In this document: piece by piece, positions 50,901-64,000 of the stretch
Layout of the letters: each line of letters begins with the position of its first letter
Position numbering within the stretch: position 1 is the stretch's first letter
Origin: Lichenostomus cassidix
Lineage: Eukaryota > Chordata > Aves > Passeriformes > Meliphagidae
DNA length: 64,000 nucleotides
Reading direction: 5' to 3'
NCBI GenBank assembly: GCA_008360975.2
Contig: CM039182.1
Coordinates: forward strand, 53,766,491 to 53,830,490
Notes under the pieces: model-generated
Told to the model about the DNA's origin: nothing
Seen by the model: only the letters and a program-made list of their open reading frames with translations
Databases searched by the model: none
Made by a program: the position numbers and the translations under genes

Positions 50901-52239
50901 CTCTGTTGACATGTTGCTCAACTCCATGTTGGCCAACACATTCACTGCTCTAAGTGTGTATTGCCAGGGAAGTTTTCCTGGTTCTACTTAACAATTTTTA
51001 GACTCTTCAAACTCTCATCTGCCAATTAAAAATTAACTAATTAATTAATTAATAGAAGAGAATCTAGATGATTTAACACATGCCTGTTTGGTCAATTTGC
51101 AGTTTTGATCCTGAATTAGATAAACCTACTCTGCAAAGGGAAATTGCCCTCTCTAGAGGATTTGCTGCATCCTGGGGGCCAGGGATACTCTAAATGGGCA
51201 GTGAACTTTTGCAATGTGTGACACAAATTTAACTGATTTCAATAAAAATATAGTAATTGATTTCTGTAGGTTTGACACAGCATGTCAACGTCATGACATT
51301 TTCCAATAAAGACCAAGAGGAATATTTGAAAACAGTGCTGTTTGCCAGGGTCCCAGAAAACGCTGAACCCCTTCCTTTGTGTTCCCCCAAGAGGGATCTG
51401 AGTACCACATCTGACTTATATATTTCTTTAGACATGCTCTGATCATCCTTGGAATCCAGAAAATCCCTCTTACCATAAATTTATTGCGCATTTAAAAGTG
51501 CCTTGTTTTTCAGAACCAGGCACTAGCAGACAATTTGGATGAGACAGAGAAACCAGCACTGTTTACATGCAATCAACCTAACAGGAAGAAGATAATGAAC
51601 ATACTTCCCCACCACTGCTAGCCACAGTGAAAATAACTCAACAAAGCAACTCAAGTGACTGGCATTATCCAACTGTGTACAGATCCCTTTTGCCACCCTG
51701 ATATATGTACAGCACCATTCTGTGACATTCTGCTCGGAAAATCTGTTGTGATTTCTGTTGCATGCCTGAGCTGGTGGGAATTGGTATTCATGCCTCTGAA
51801 GACAAAAATCCATGGCTGTCTTTTCCCCTCTCTGTCTTCTTCCCCAAATCTCCCTCAGCTGTCTTGCTGACAGGAGAATGCATTTATTATTTGTGAATTT
51901 TTCCAGGACATTTAAGCTTGCAAATCTAGTTAATCACTGGAAACCCTCTTCCTGAAATTCAAAAGTCCTCCTTTTAGATAGCAATAACCCATTTCTAACT
52001 ACACTCAGGGAAAGAAAAGGACACAAAACCTTATTTTTCTTTGGCTATTTGAGAACTGTGGAAATTCTTCATAGATCTCTGGTGGCCCTCATATTAAGGC
52101 TCATCCATTTGTTTTATTCCCAAGAGAAGCCAGGCAAAGCTTGAAGAGAAAAAAATATAAGTACATACAGCAGAACTATTTCCTCTCTTTTCTCTTATAT
52201 TTCATATAGATGTTTCTCCCCACCTTTGTAATCTACATT

Positions 52240-52284
52240 AAAAAAAAAAAAAGAAAAAAAGAAAAAAGAAGAAAGAAAAAGGGG
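52240..52284. repeat. A-rich purine tract
   Basis: A13 is followed by repeated GAAAAA/GAAGAAAG units and ends GGGG. It is low-complexity sequence with no other signal. Confidence 0.85.
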
Positions 52285-52454
52285 TTCATAAAAAATTTGG
52301 ATGTCTAGAAGCTCTGCAGCCAGAGTAAGATAGGGGTCATATCCAACTTGTTTTCCAACTACTTAGTTCTAGCAACCTGAAACAACAGAAAATTTTCACT
52401 CCATGTGTCTGATCATTTAGACAAGTAAAAAAGGAGAAGAAAAAAGATGTCCCC

Positions 52455-52600
52455 CACCTACTTCATTGAAGGAGAAACTCAGGCACAGGTAGTAGATTGA
52501 CTGTGACCTTGCCCAAGATTGACCTGTCCAAGCTAATGCTACAAATCCATGTCAGAATCAGAACTGACCTTTCCTCTGGAGCTGTTTTGTGCCCAGACCT
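52455..52600 (-). mobile_element. MIR (CORE-SINE) relic, minus orientation
   Basis: The minus strand reads CTTGGGCAAGGTCACAGTC, a short gap, then CCTGTGCCTGAGTTTCTCC, which is the MIR core in order. Before it, ATTAGCTTGGACAGGTC and a CTCCAGAG block weakly follow the MIR 5' half. The copy is old and has no visible target duplication. It overlaps the end of a 170-codon minus-strand open frame (52975-52463), which argues against that frame being a gene. Confidence 0.6.
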
Positions 52601-55600
52601 GAGCAAGCTCAACTGAAAACAAAAATCAACCACTGAACAACAATAAATGGTTTTGGCATCTGGAAAAGTAGAAAACTGGGCTTGTGGGGACAAAAAGTTG
52701 CACATGAGATAAATGTAAACATTCCTTCCAAGAAACCTAAAGAATACCAAACTGTAAAAACTCAAAACATTCCACACAAATTGATGAGAAACAGCAAAGA
52801 TATTTTTAGGCTTTTCAAAAGAGGTGATATTAATAGAGCATCCCAAGAGGGCCAAGTGTAACCTGTAGTAAGAGACAGCAATATTTATAAGTTTTTGAAT
52901 CATCCCTGTGTTGCCCCTGATTTTCCCCTCAGAAGATGTGAGATGCCTCTCTTCTAGAGTATTGATTGGATTCACATTCTTTTCACTTTATCCTGTCTCG
53001 TCCAGTGAAGTACATTAAGCACTCTGAGCAATGTACAATATCATTCTTTCATCCGAGGTATTTGTCAAGGTTCTGTATTTAAATATGCATTATTTGCAAC
53101 ATAGGAATAAAGCTGTGAAAGGGAATTAGAAAATTAAATGCAGCTATAAATTAATTTCTGTAATTACTATTCATTAATATTTAATATATTTATATAAAGG
53201 ATAAAACTCCTCAATTCCCAAGGCATCCTGCATTTAATAATGTGGAAGCAGCTTATCTCCTTCTTGTTGTTGAGGTTGGATTTGTAATAACTAGTAATGT
53301 TAAATGTATTTTTTTAAATCAATAATAAATAAATACATAAACGCTTCCCTCCAGAAGGCTCCTGATGTTATTCATAAAATTAAAAAAAAAAAAAACAAAA
53401 AACTACAGAATGCCAAGGGACTTCATAACCATTTCATTACTACCTTCCTAATTGCATGTGGTGGAACTGCATAATCAGTTTATTGAAATTGAAATCTTTG
53501 GAACTGAATCTCCCTACAGACACTAACAATAAGCATCCTGTGCAATAACACTGCACTAAATGTAATATAAACATTATATGCACTAAGGTTTAAACATCCC
53601 TTGGCTTCAGCTGCTGGAATTGGACATTTTTAACACTCTTGTGTTCTGCCGCTGCATTCAATCAAATATCTAATTTACAGACTGCAAAATACAATATTCC
53701 CATATTACAATAAAAAAAGGAAGATACATTCAGAAAACAGACACACACACAATTGGTATAAGGATAAGCAAGACTACATTTAATAAAGTAGAAATAAAGC
53801 AGACCCTTCTAGAAATCTGAATGGATTTTCATGCACAATATAAAAGAAATTGCTTCTGCTTCCCACCGTGTCCCTGTGCCTATGCAAATAAGTAGGCTGA
53901 TACCACACAGTCCAGATGCAACTTACTCCTACTTTACAAGGGGACTTTACTCTTTTGAGAAGGTCCATTCATACAAACCAAAGTATTTTTAAACCAGTGC
54001 TTACCCAAACACCAACAGGATTTCTCTCTAAAGAAAGAATGTTTTGGATTTGCAGGATTAACACGGTAGCAAGTAATGATATAACTAAGAAATATTCACC
54101 TCTACACTTTCAAGCCAATATTCTGTTCTTTGTGAAACCAAAACCAAGAAAAATGTGTACCTTTATCTGCTTTCATTTTCAACAACAAATACTTTAAAAA
54201 GCTAAGGTTTCATTATTATTTAATTGTTAATAACAGTATTTAAAAGTATTTTGTTCTTTTTAAAAATCAAGAAAATATTCAGGGAGCAGGGGGAGAAACC
54301 CTGGTGGATTGGTTTTAAAAAAATCTTTGTTCAGGGGCTTCAAACAGCATATTTAGAAAAGTCTTTACCCAACAGGAGTTCAGTGTCTCAATTAAAGAGG
54401 CCCTGAAATAACTTCTAATATCAAAAAGAAGTGGAGAAAGTTGCTTCTTCTTCTCTATAGTTCTACCACCATGTGCCAGCAATGGCATGTCCATGTCTTT
54501 AAATGCTGCTCTCAGTCACCTCATCTTCATAAAGTTTTATAAGATGCTGAAAACAAAAATTAAGGTTAGGGCTATTAGATATTGGGACTGATCAGTTCTC
54601 TTGTAGCCTTCCCCTGCATCAGCACTGATGGTGCATAATACTGTGGTTTCAAAACCAGTATGGGACTTCACAACCAAAGCCAGTCATCAGAAGTACCAGC
54701 TCTGCTTTAGGACAGGGTACTCCAGAATTGAGCTCAGCATTTTGCAACATTATTTTAAACTTTTTAAGAACATAACAACTTTGCAAAGCTGTGTAAGGCA
54801 TCAAAGAGATCATTTGGAGCCAGCTTCATGCTTGAACAAAGTCTAACAGTAACTTGCTCCTATCACAGAGTTGGACATCACATCACAAGCAAAGACAATG
54901 TCTGGTTAGTATCCTAAGAACTGCAATGACAGAATAAATTTAAGATAATTTTAAACATAGGGAGCCCGATCTTACATCACTCAGTACTTTCTGGTGTCAG
55001 CACAAGCCATGTGATAGAGCATGATCGTTTTGGGAAGAACAGGAGGAAACAGACTTGACAAGAGTGGCAGTGGAGGGCATGAGATGGCAAAGTGTCTTGT
55101 CCTTGGTGTGCTACTTTGATTGCTTAAACCTCAGTCTGGCAAAGTACTTGAAACACATGAACCCCCCAATGACAGAAGAGCTTGGCATGGTGAATGGGAA
55201 AACTCCCATTGGTTTGAAAGAGAATTGCTAGACAAGGACCATTTGTCCTGCATGTGAAGGGCTGGTTCGTAACAAAAGATTTACCTGCCACCTTTAAAAC
55301 ATTAACATGCTAAAAACCAATCAGAAATGCAAATGCAGTCAACCAAATTTAACTACACTTTCTCCTCAACAGGTCCATACCCAGCTAAAACATGAACACT
55401 GGGGAAGCACTGCACATTTGCACCAGCTGAAAGCCCCCTCAAAACAATCTGAGAAAGAAGCAAACCAAAATGGAAGTGACAATCAAAATATAGGAAGAAA
55501 ACAACATTAATGCAATCTTAATGCAAAAGGAATGCAATTTATTTTGTTGCTCAATACTGTCTTTCTGTATAGAGCGCAAACCATTGGAAGTAGGTTCGGT

Positions 55601-58600
55601 GCTTTATAAAATGTTTTATTCAATAATGTTTTATTATTCAATACTTTTAAAATAACTTATTGTACTACATGTGTGTATACATATATATATTTACTCCCTC
55701 CTCTCCTCTTTGAGTAAAACTATCCCCGGATCACCTCACATAAATACAAGCAGGCTGATACCTACAAAACTGAAAATACAATTCTCCTCCTTCTTCCCTT
55801 AGTTTATTCTTCAGCATCATTCTGAATGATAAAGAACTACAAAAGAAATATCCCTCTGAAAGTCAGTCCCCTCCACTGTCTCATCTTTAAGCAAAATTTT
55901 GCATCTGAAATTTGCAGTAGTTATGTGTACCAGTAGTAAAGGTAAGTTGAAGTACTCAAACTACATCAATAGTTTGTTTTAAATACCTACTTACATTCTG
56001 TAAATCAGTAATCTCAAAAACATGAAACATTTGCAGGATCAAAACAGTTTCAAGAATTTAGTGATGGAGTTCCAGTCATATTACTTGAATCATTTTTTTC
56101 TACCATCTGAGAAATAAGGAATACTCCTTAGTAGCACCTCTCTCTGTATCATTTTCCACCCAATCCTTTAAAATCTAGTGCTAAAATAGATCTGTATCTG
56201 GGGTGGGAAAAGACTTTCAGAATTCCACCACAAATCAATGCATTTTCAATATACATGTTCTGGATGGATGAGATGCAGAGAAAGAATATTTAGGATAAGG
56301 AGAATCACATCTATCACTAACATAAAGAGGTGAAATGCACCTGAGTCGATTTTGCCATTGCATGGAAAGCCTGTTAAAAAATGAAATCCTTGTCAAATAG
56401 CACTGCACTCTCCTCTGTCATTGAAAAATTAGCATTTAGTATTACATGCAGCTTTCAGGAGAGCATCTGCAATGTCCTTCTGCACATAAGCAATACACCC
56501 TGCTAGCAAGCATGGACTCACAGAGCTTGGAGAAGCAGCCAGCAAGCAGACAGATAGCCCTGGTTTGGGGCCATGATGAATTGTGTACTCAGCTGCAGAC
56601 TGAAGGTACACAAACCTGAGCCTGGACAGGAAAGTCTTTGACCTATCTGCTATGAAACAAACATGCAATTGGCTCCTGTTGAGAAGTGCCAGCTTGCATG
56701 GAGGCAGTGAGAGGAGTAAGTCGGCCCCAAAGGAGTATCCGTTCGTCTGAGGAGAGCAAATCAAATTAGAACCCAATAGAAAAAGGCTTCTTCTCCTCAG
56801 CTCCTCTTGTCCCAGGAGCACAATGAGGCAGCTAGTAATGCTTTCTGACTCACCACAGATTCAGGAAATGCAACTCCCAAGGGAAGCTTGAACTAGATTG
56901 GGTTTGGAGCTTGGAAACAGAGTTGCTAAATAGAACTAACAGCATGCTTTAAGTAAAAGCAGTGGTGTGTTAAAAATCCCCATGCAAAGCCTGTATACCT
57001 GTCTGACTTCTTCACATTTCTCTCTCTCTCACTTCCTCCCCACCCCCAAATAAAAAAACTAGATTTGGAGGTAGAAGGCAAACCTGAGACTACCAGACTT
57101 CAGGAGCTCATAAAACATACAAGAGTTCTTTGGCTACTTCTTTGGATTGCAATATGGTAACTTTCTCTCAAGGCTTGGTGAAGCCCCATGCTAGCACAGA
57201 CCTGGGTCTTTAGTGATGGATTTGTACCTAAATATGGTAATTAGCAGGGAAAGCAGGTTATTATTCATAATATTGTAAGAAGATTTTAAGTGAGAATACA
57301 AAAGCAAAGAGTTCCCTCCCATAACTACCATGTTTGAATTCATTTCCAATAAGGCCAGGTAGAGAAGCTCTTAGACACCACCAGGAACCATACCAAACCC
57401 CACATCTTATAAACTCAAAAGTATACTTTACTTGAGAAGCACATTCTTGACACTAATGTAGCGCAGACATGACAAGGAAAACTATAGCTTTTTAAAGCTG
57501 TAAAGCAAAACTGGTTCACAAAACCATTTTCCTCCGCAAGAGAGTAATCTAAATTTCTTTAAGTATGGTACACTTTGTATTTCCTTTGTGTGGGCTCAGC
57601 TCTCTTTTCTATCCTTCTTAGTCAGCATGCCCAAATTGTCAGGGAGAGTGGCAGTGCTAAGGCAGGAAAGGCCACTAAAATGTCTTACTATTATCTATTG
57701 TCATGACGTCCAGATACAAGACTTGTTTTTCCTATTTACCCTCTCTCCCCTACAAAAAACTTGGATCTGGAACTTGATACTCAGGAAACTCCATTTTGCT
57801 AAGGAACTATTATTTCCACTATTGTCTTCAATAATATACATCACCAGGAGGTTCTCTCAAATCTCTGAGATGCAGGGACACACAGCAAGCTCTAAATAAG
57901 AGAGCATATTAGTTGGCAGAGAGGCAGAGGACACAAGGCTGCCTCTGTCAGAAGAAGTCATAAGGTGTCTGGGGATGGTGAAGGGAGCCACCTGCAAGCA
58001 GTGGCAGCTAGGCCCAATCTGCAGAGCAGACACCACAGGCCCTGTCACCTGTGACATGCTTATGCAGCATCTGAAACCATGCTCAGCTTTGGCCGCCAGC
58101 TGCCACAATGGTACAAATACTACAAACTAAAAAAATGCGACAGTCTGAAAGGGATACTCATGGGCCAGAATAACAGCCACAGCAGCTTTTTTGCACATAC
58201 AAAATTTTAAAATCAGTCAAATTGTCCAGTAGATACATGACAAAAGGTATGTAATACAGGCAAAATATGAAGTATTTCTCTGGTTCCAGTATCAGGTAGG
58301 GATAGCAAGAAAGGAAAGTCAGGAGTGCTTTGTCCATCTCTTGAATCAGGATTTCTTGACTACCAGTCTCTATGCTCCAATCACTAATCCCTCCATCCAA
58401 TATCTAAGGAAGCTCCATGCATGTAACACTAATCTTATCTTTATGTTAGAAGAAAAACTGATCAATACAGTGTTCATAAGATGATGTGTGACTAAAATTA
58501 TGATGCAGTATTTCTCATGTGTATCAGTACCTGGCTATATCTATTTTGTTTGTTTTTCTAAATATGCAAAACACATGCTATGTTTCTTGCTGTTGTATAC

Positions 58601-61600
58601 TCTGCTCTTTTAATTCCCGTAAGAATAAATAAAGTTAAGAAAAGGCTTCAACAACACTTCTGCTCATTTATGTCAAGGTTGTTTCAGCATTAGAGGGTTC
58701 CATCCCACCAGACACTGAGCTATATTGTAGGTTATGAAAATTGGGAACATTTCTGCACATGTTGGAATTAATTAGTGCCTAGCAGAAACAGTGGCCAAAA
58801 TTTTTTACCTTTCATTTCTACTGTTTAATTTCATATTCTCAGCCTCCTTATATTTTCCTTATTTTCCAAAGATTCTGTAATTTCTGGTTATGGCTCCATC
58901 CATTTGTCCTGTATTTGTACAGCACTTAATACCATGAAATCCCTTGAACAAAATAGGGAATTAAAAAGAGATAATACAACAGTCAACATTCCTGAATTTG
59001 ACCAAAAGGAGTGGACTAGCAATATGCAATTGTTTTTCTATTTAAAAGAAACCTCATCCTCTTATGTTATTTAATTCCTAATGCTGTATAAACTAATTAA
59101 AATTAAATTTCCAAACTTTTTTTGTAAGGCACCAGGATTTTGTTTCTTTAATTTTCCCTGCTTGGCAGTAGGGACTGCTGTAAAGCCTGTGTCTCAAGAT
59201 GGGAATAACTTGACCCGTAGGTCCAGGTAGAAAATGTCTGATTCTATGCTATTTTATTTTTACTGGAAAATGCCAAAATAGCTAAAACCATTTAACTGAA
59301 TTTCCCCAAAATTCCATTTTCAGAAGAGGAAGGGTACACTCAATTTATAGCAGAACACTCATTTCTAACATCAAGATTCCAATTTGAGACTGCAACCAGA
59401 ACTGGAGGGGGAAAGAAATAGACCAGGATTTCTTAGAACACACTGTGCCCCCAGTGCTTTCCACACTTGATTGAGTCTGGGGGCACTAAGATCTGATTCA
59501 GGACACAAAACTGAGTCTCTCCTAAGGTAATGCCCTACAACACTGCACCCTTGTGTCCTCTAAGATGCATGTTCTTCTCCATCTTTTAGTGATGGAGCTA
59601 AAAGCTCCTTTGCTTTTCCACAACTGAAAGAAGGCCAGGCACAAACATTTGGTGTTTTACATCAAGTAGGACTCACATCTGGGTCAGCCCCAGTAGCCTT
59701 CAGCCCTTCCAGGGCCTAGTGCCCCACCGAAAGACTTACTCTACGTGTGTTCCAGCATCTTGAACACAGTGTCAGTACTCAAGGCACATACTGCAGAACT
59801 CAGAAATTCAGGCCCAGTTATCAGCTGCAGTGGAAAGGAGCTGCGTGCAACAGGTCTCATGTGAGCCTAGATGTGGTTCATACGTAGACAAAACACGACC
59901 AGGATGAACCAGGATCATGCTCCCATATTGGTTCTATTTAAAAAACACCAAGCAAGCAACCAAAACTTGGCATTTAATTGTGAAAATTCACTGGTGTTAG
60001 TTTTACTCAAAAATGCAAAGAATTGAGAAATATGTAAGTTTTCAACACTGTTAATACTGTCAAACACCTATATGCTAGTTCTTCAAAAACTATTGATTTT
60101 ATACCATGCATAAAAAAACTGAGGACATATATATAAGTATTTTAGAGAAATTTTATTTTTACGTAATGAAGTTTCTTTCATCAGTTATCCAGTCCTGTGA
60201 AATGTTTATCCCAAGAAAGAGATCTTTCCCACATCTTCAGCAGAAGGAAACATAATTTTTTGTCTATCGTCTCACAAGCTCTGCAGAGAGGGTGGCACAG
60301 GGTCCTGGCAGGGATGACTGATCATGTGGCCCCTAGGGCTGATCCAGTGTATTATCCCTGCTCTCAAAACTGGACATAAGTGCCTTGCAGGTTCACAGCC
60401 AGGGGACACTGTATTGTGTGGGATTGTGAACATCTTTCTGGAGGAACATTGTACTGTGGTTACCTATTCATTTAAACCTTGCAACTTGGATAACAATTCC
60501 TCTATATGTTAGCAATATTAATAATGTGATGCTGAAGCTCTTAGTTGCCTTCCCCTTTAAAGAGATTTCAGTCAAAAGGGAAGAATAGCACTAATTGCTA
60601 GGCAGACTGACTCCAGGACATACACCAAAATTTCTTAATTCAGGACAGTTACTGTCTCTGTAATGCTACACATGCAGATATACCTGCTGCCACTCCTGTA
60701 TGAAGTCATACATGTCCCATGGATAGACCATGCAATACACAACATACTATCTGCCAACAGACATTTGCTTCCATTGCTCTTTCCTTGGATTTATTACAGT
60801 CATTATGATACATATTTTCTTCACTTTTCTGACCAGCTTTCCAATGCTTATAAACACACTGTAATATAATATGCAATCCTTCTTGGGTTTTTTTTAGAAA
60901 ACACTGCAATACAAATAATATAGAACTACAAAATCTAGGTAAATATGTTATCTATATGCTGTTGCAAGGCATGGCATGCATCTGTCATTCAGACCTTGCC
61001 ATGCCACATACAAATATTTCATTAATGCATCTCACATGGATTTTTTTAACCTTTAATCCTCTGATTAGCTGACAGATTTAATGGGTAACTATTTGATTCC
61101 AGTCTCTCTGCCCCAGCAACATGTTCTCTTTTATCACTCTGCAAAAACATGAAGCTTCTATCAAAAGTTAAATTAGCTCAGGACATAGAAATGGAGTATC
61201 CTGATTTAATGGTAGGCTTGAGGTGAAAGCCTTTCACCACACTCTTACATAAAAACTTGCAGAATGTTACTCTAAAAGGGAAATTTCATATTGGCTTCCC
61301 AAAGCAGCTCATTTCTTACACTAGAAATTCTCCACTGAAAACACTTCAATGTCATTACAATTTTATGTAGTGAAAAGATATTTTAAGTGGCTTTCTTATT
61401 TTTTCCAGAAGATTTTATGGATCACTCTAAGCCTTGCTCTGTTCAGCTTGATCCAAATACACCTGAAAATCAAAAAAACAACTGCAGCAAAACAAACACT
61501 GAATAGCCACCAGTTCTGATTCTGCAGGTACATTTGCATGTACTTTCTTTTATCCTGGAACTGATACAGTGAATGGAGATATTGCACAGGGGTAAGTAGG

Positions 61601-64000
61601 CACCAGGCCCCACTAAGTATTGTTCAAACCTTACGTGATGCAAGCGCCAGGAAAACCTCACTTCCCTGACCACTCTGTCCCTGCAATTCCATGAACCAGG
61701 GCAGAGGAGTTCTGCTCCCATCAGTGAAAATACTCACATCAGTAAGGTTATGGACACACAGAAATATTTATCAAACCAAGAAGCCACGGTATTCACTGTA
61801 CAAGCAGTGAGACACATGGATAATTAAAAGTTCACCAGTCCAATTGGCCCATCCATATTTTACCACGTCAATAGACTTAAAGACCCGTTGGAAGAAGAAC
61901 AAGTGTGAAATATAGCTGAGGCGATTAAGCACAAGAGTTCTAAACTAGTTTTGGCAGATTGTTGTATAGTTCCATCTTATACACTCTGTCATGCCAAGCT
62001 CCTCAGACTTTCACTTGAAAGATTAAGACTTTTTCCTGAGACATGTCAAGCTAGGCTCCCATGAATTGCAATTGCATGTTAGGGTCTGCATGGGACTTGG
62101 CTTAATTTATTATGAAGCTGGCTTCACAGGTCTTTGATATTACAGATCTCTCAACCCCGCTTAAAAAGCTGTCCTTGATCAGCCAATTGTCTAAGTTAAG
62201 GGAAAAAAATTCAATCCTAGGCTGCATAAGTAAGCTGTAATAAGAACTGAACACTTCACGGACACAAAGAGATAAAGACAGCACAGCTGGTTGCACTGTT
62301 TCAAATGTCTCCAGTGACCAAAAAACATCACTGCAAGTATATTGAGGATATTTAGTTTTGACGCTCTGTTCGAGTGTTAAACAATAAAAAAAAAAAGAAA
62401 ACATAATCTCAGTGTGAAAGTTACATGTAGTTATTTAACTAGCTTCTCATTTTAAATTAAGTACCACGTTCTAGTGAATAGGAACATATTCAGGATATAG
62501 TTTGTCACTGTTTCTGCATCCTATGAAGCCTAAGAAAAGTTAATTGACACCAATTTTGAGCTGCTGTTAGACAGAATTTCTATTTGCTGATAATTAGAAA
62601 TTTCAAAGTGAAGCACAGCAAATATAGATCTGCAGTTCTAAGAACTAGATTTGGGGATTTCAACAAAAATCTCTGGTCCTTTGGAATTTAGAAGATAAAA
62701 GGTAACTGAAATCCCTAAACTTTATCTTCTAAGCACAAAGGAATTTCAAGTAATCATGAAGAGCTTTATTTTATTTGGTCCACTTTATTTGCAATGAGTG
62801 ATGAAATAACATAAGCATTTCTGAGTTTTCTCTAATAAGGCAGTATGAAAATTATACTGAGGTAAGTACATGCAGTCTACTCACCTTAAATAGTTTTTTC
62901 TTTTTCTTGCAAATCACATTAGAAGTAAGGCTTCTTCCAGAAAACAAAATGCAACTCTATATCTCATACAAACACCTCAGATTCCATACTGCAAGTAAAT
63001 GCAGTCTCTCTGAAATTACAGACACTATTCAGATGCGGATCCAGTCTGAAATGACTGAAATTCATTTCACATAATTTATTTTAGTTTCAAAAGATTTTGA
63101 AGGTCCTATAGGCACCCAAACCAACCATGCACAATTGCTGAAGAACTTCCAGAAAATTTACTTGAACCACTGCCTAGAAAAATGAGAGTAAGAAAGCCTT
63201 TGCATGTGCACACTCTTTATGTTGCCATCATATTGCAGTACAATGTTTGACATTCACACATTCTTTACATCCTTTGTTAGGGAATTTCATGAAACTATCA
63301 CCAAGTTGTAGGTCTTTTAGATCACTTCAAGAAAAGAGAAGGGGTATAACTGAGAGACAAGGATGAAGACAGCATTTGTGTGAAGGAAGGCCACATCACA
63401 TTGCTGCCTTCTTGGTAGTGTGATCTTTCTTGATAGAGTTCAAAGACCTGGCCGCAGCTATTTCTTTCAAGACACAGGAGCTATGTCCTATTCTTTTCCC
63501 AAGATGCACAGGTTACCACTTCTGTAGTGCAATTATGTCTCTCTCCTGACATCCCTTCTGTCAGTAGGGTTCTTTAACCCCTGGAATGAGCTTTTAGCAT
63601 TCACATTGAGACTTCAAATGTATGAGTCTAACAGGAAATGTCATGATGGGCAATTAGCTTTACACTTCAGTATAGGGTAATATTTTCCAAGCATTTCACA
63701 TTTTCAGTTCAGATGTGTATACTATTAATGCACTAGTGTTTCATGATGAGGATGTGGAGAAGGTCGATTAGCACTGCCATCGTGTTCTGCAGAGCTTCAG
63801 ACTGTGAGAAAGGAATTCCTGTGCACAGGTATCTTTGCTCCATTCCTGCTGGGGGAATGTCTTTCTCCTAATAATCTTGGAAAAAATCATATCCCACTCA
63901 GAAGAAGCCTGTCTGCTTCTGAAATGATGCAAGAAGTGCAAGTAAGCAGCGTCTTTTCTGACTCTCTCCCCACTGTGACTATGTTACTGTGTACATGGAA
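52601..64000. other. Intronic DNA, no gene recognised
   Basis: AT-rich sequence with short A-runs at 53382-53400 and 62384-62401. A 130-codon open frame at 56821-56429 (-) has no recognisable domain. No exon, RNA gene or further mobile element could be supported. Confidence 0.5.

Larger units (their letters stand above)
46721..52454. other. Intronic DNA, no gene recognised
   Basis: AT-rich sequence with several simple repeats listed separately (TGTGT, GGGGA, A-rich). It also has a TTAA-type run near 51030-51053 and a pyrimidine-rich tract at 49628-49660. No exon or RNA gene was recognised. Confidence 0.5.

Noticed and set aside
52463..52975. 170-codon open frame on the minus strand
   Set aside because: No domain or family was recognised, and its end overlaps a MIR relic. 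Frames of this length occur by chance in 64 kb searched on six frames.
56429..56821. 130-codon open frame on the minus strand
   Set aside because: No known similarity was recognised. It is Leu- and Ser-rich, as chance frames in mixed-composition DNA often are, and no paired splice sites support it.
62885..62936. Possible upstream POU6F2 exon on the minus strand, ending KKLFK before GTGAGT
   Set aside because: The donor is good and the KLF ending superficially fits what precedes the recognised exon. However, the upstream residues do not resemble POU6F2, the acceptor is weak, and the phase fits only the alternative acceptor at 33532.

Overview
The window looks like animal nuclear DNA from a bird or another archosaur or sauropsid. 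It is AT-rich and gene-poor, coding sequence is split by introns with canonical splice sites, and it carries a 3' fragment of a CR1 LINE, the dominant retrotransposon of birds and reptiles. Nothing bacterial is present: no operons, no long intact reading frames and no ribosome binding sites. Species cannot be fixed from the sequence.

Only two coding exons are well supported, both on the minus strand: 33534-33443 and 32498-32270. They are separated by a 944-base GT-AG intron and are joined in phase. They encode part of the N-terminal half of POU6F2, a POU-homeodomain transcription factor of retina and brain. The segment lies before the glutamine-rich stretch and the DNA-binding domains. No other POU6F2 exon was recognised, so the flanking sequence, about 30 kb upstream (33535-64000) and 32 kb downstream (1-32269), is best read as parts of two very long introns.

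The intronic landscape from left to right is as follows. Ordinary AT-rich DNA runs from 1, with a C-rich, G-poor tract at 5560-6480. A probable solo endogenous retrovirus LTR lies at 6666-7179 (+) with a perfect 6-base target duplication. A MIR relic lies near 18.4 kb. A compound AAAG/AAGG microsatellite of about 400 bases occupies 24298-24703. A second MIR relic lies near 29.9 kb and the CR1 3' fragment at 31060-31930 (+). The two POU6F2 exons follow. A second solo LTR lies at 43018-43642 (-), with a duplicated U3 block and clear TATA and poly(A) signals. A possible third LTR lies at 46445-46720 (-). A GGGGA repeat lies near 47.97 kb and a third MIR relic near 52.5 kb (-). The remainder is unremarkable intronic sequence.

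I found no RNA genes, CRISPR arrays, second protein-coding gene or previously undescribed system. The points most worth a second look are the LTR insertions, two of which share short motifs, and their orientation relative to POU6F2.
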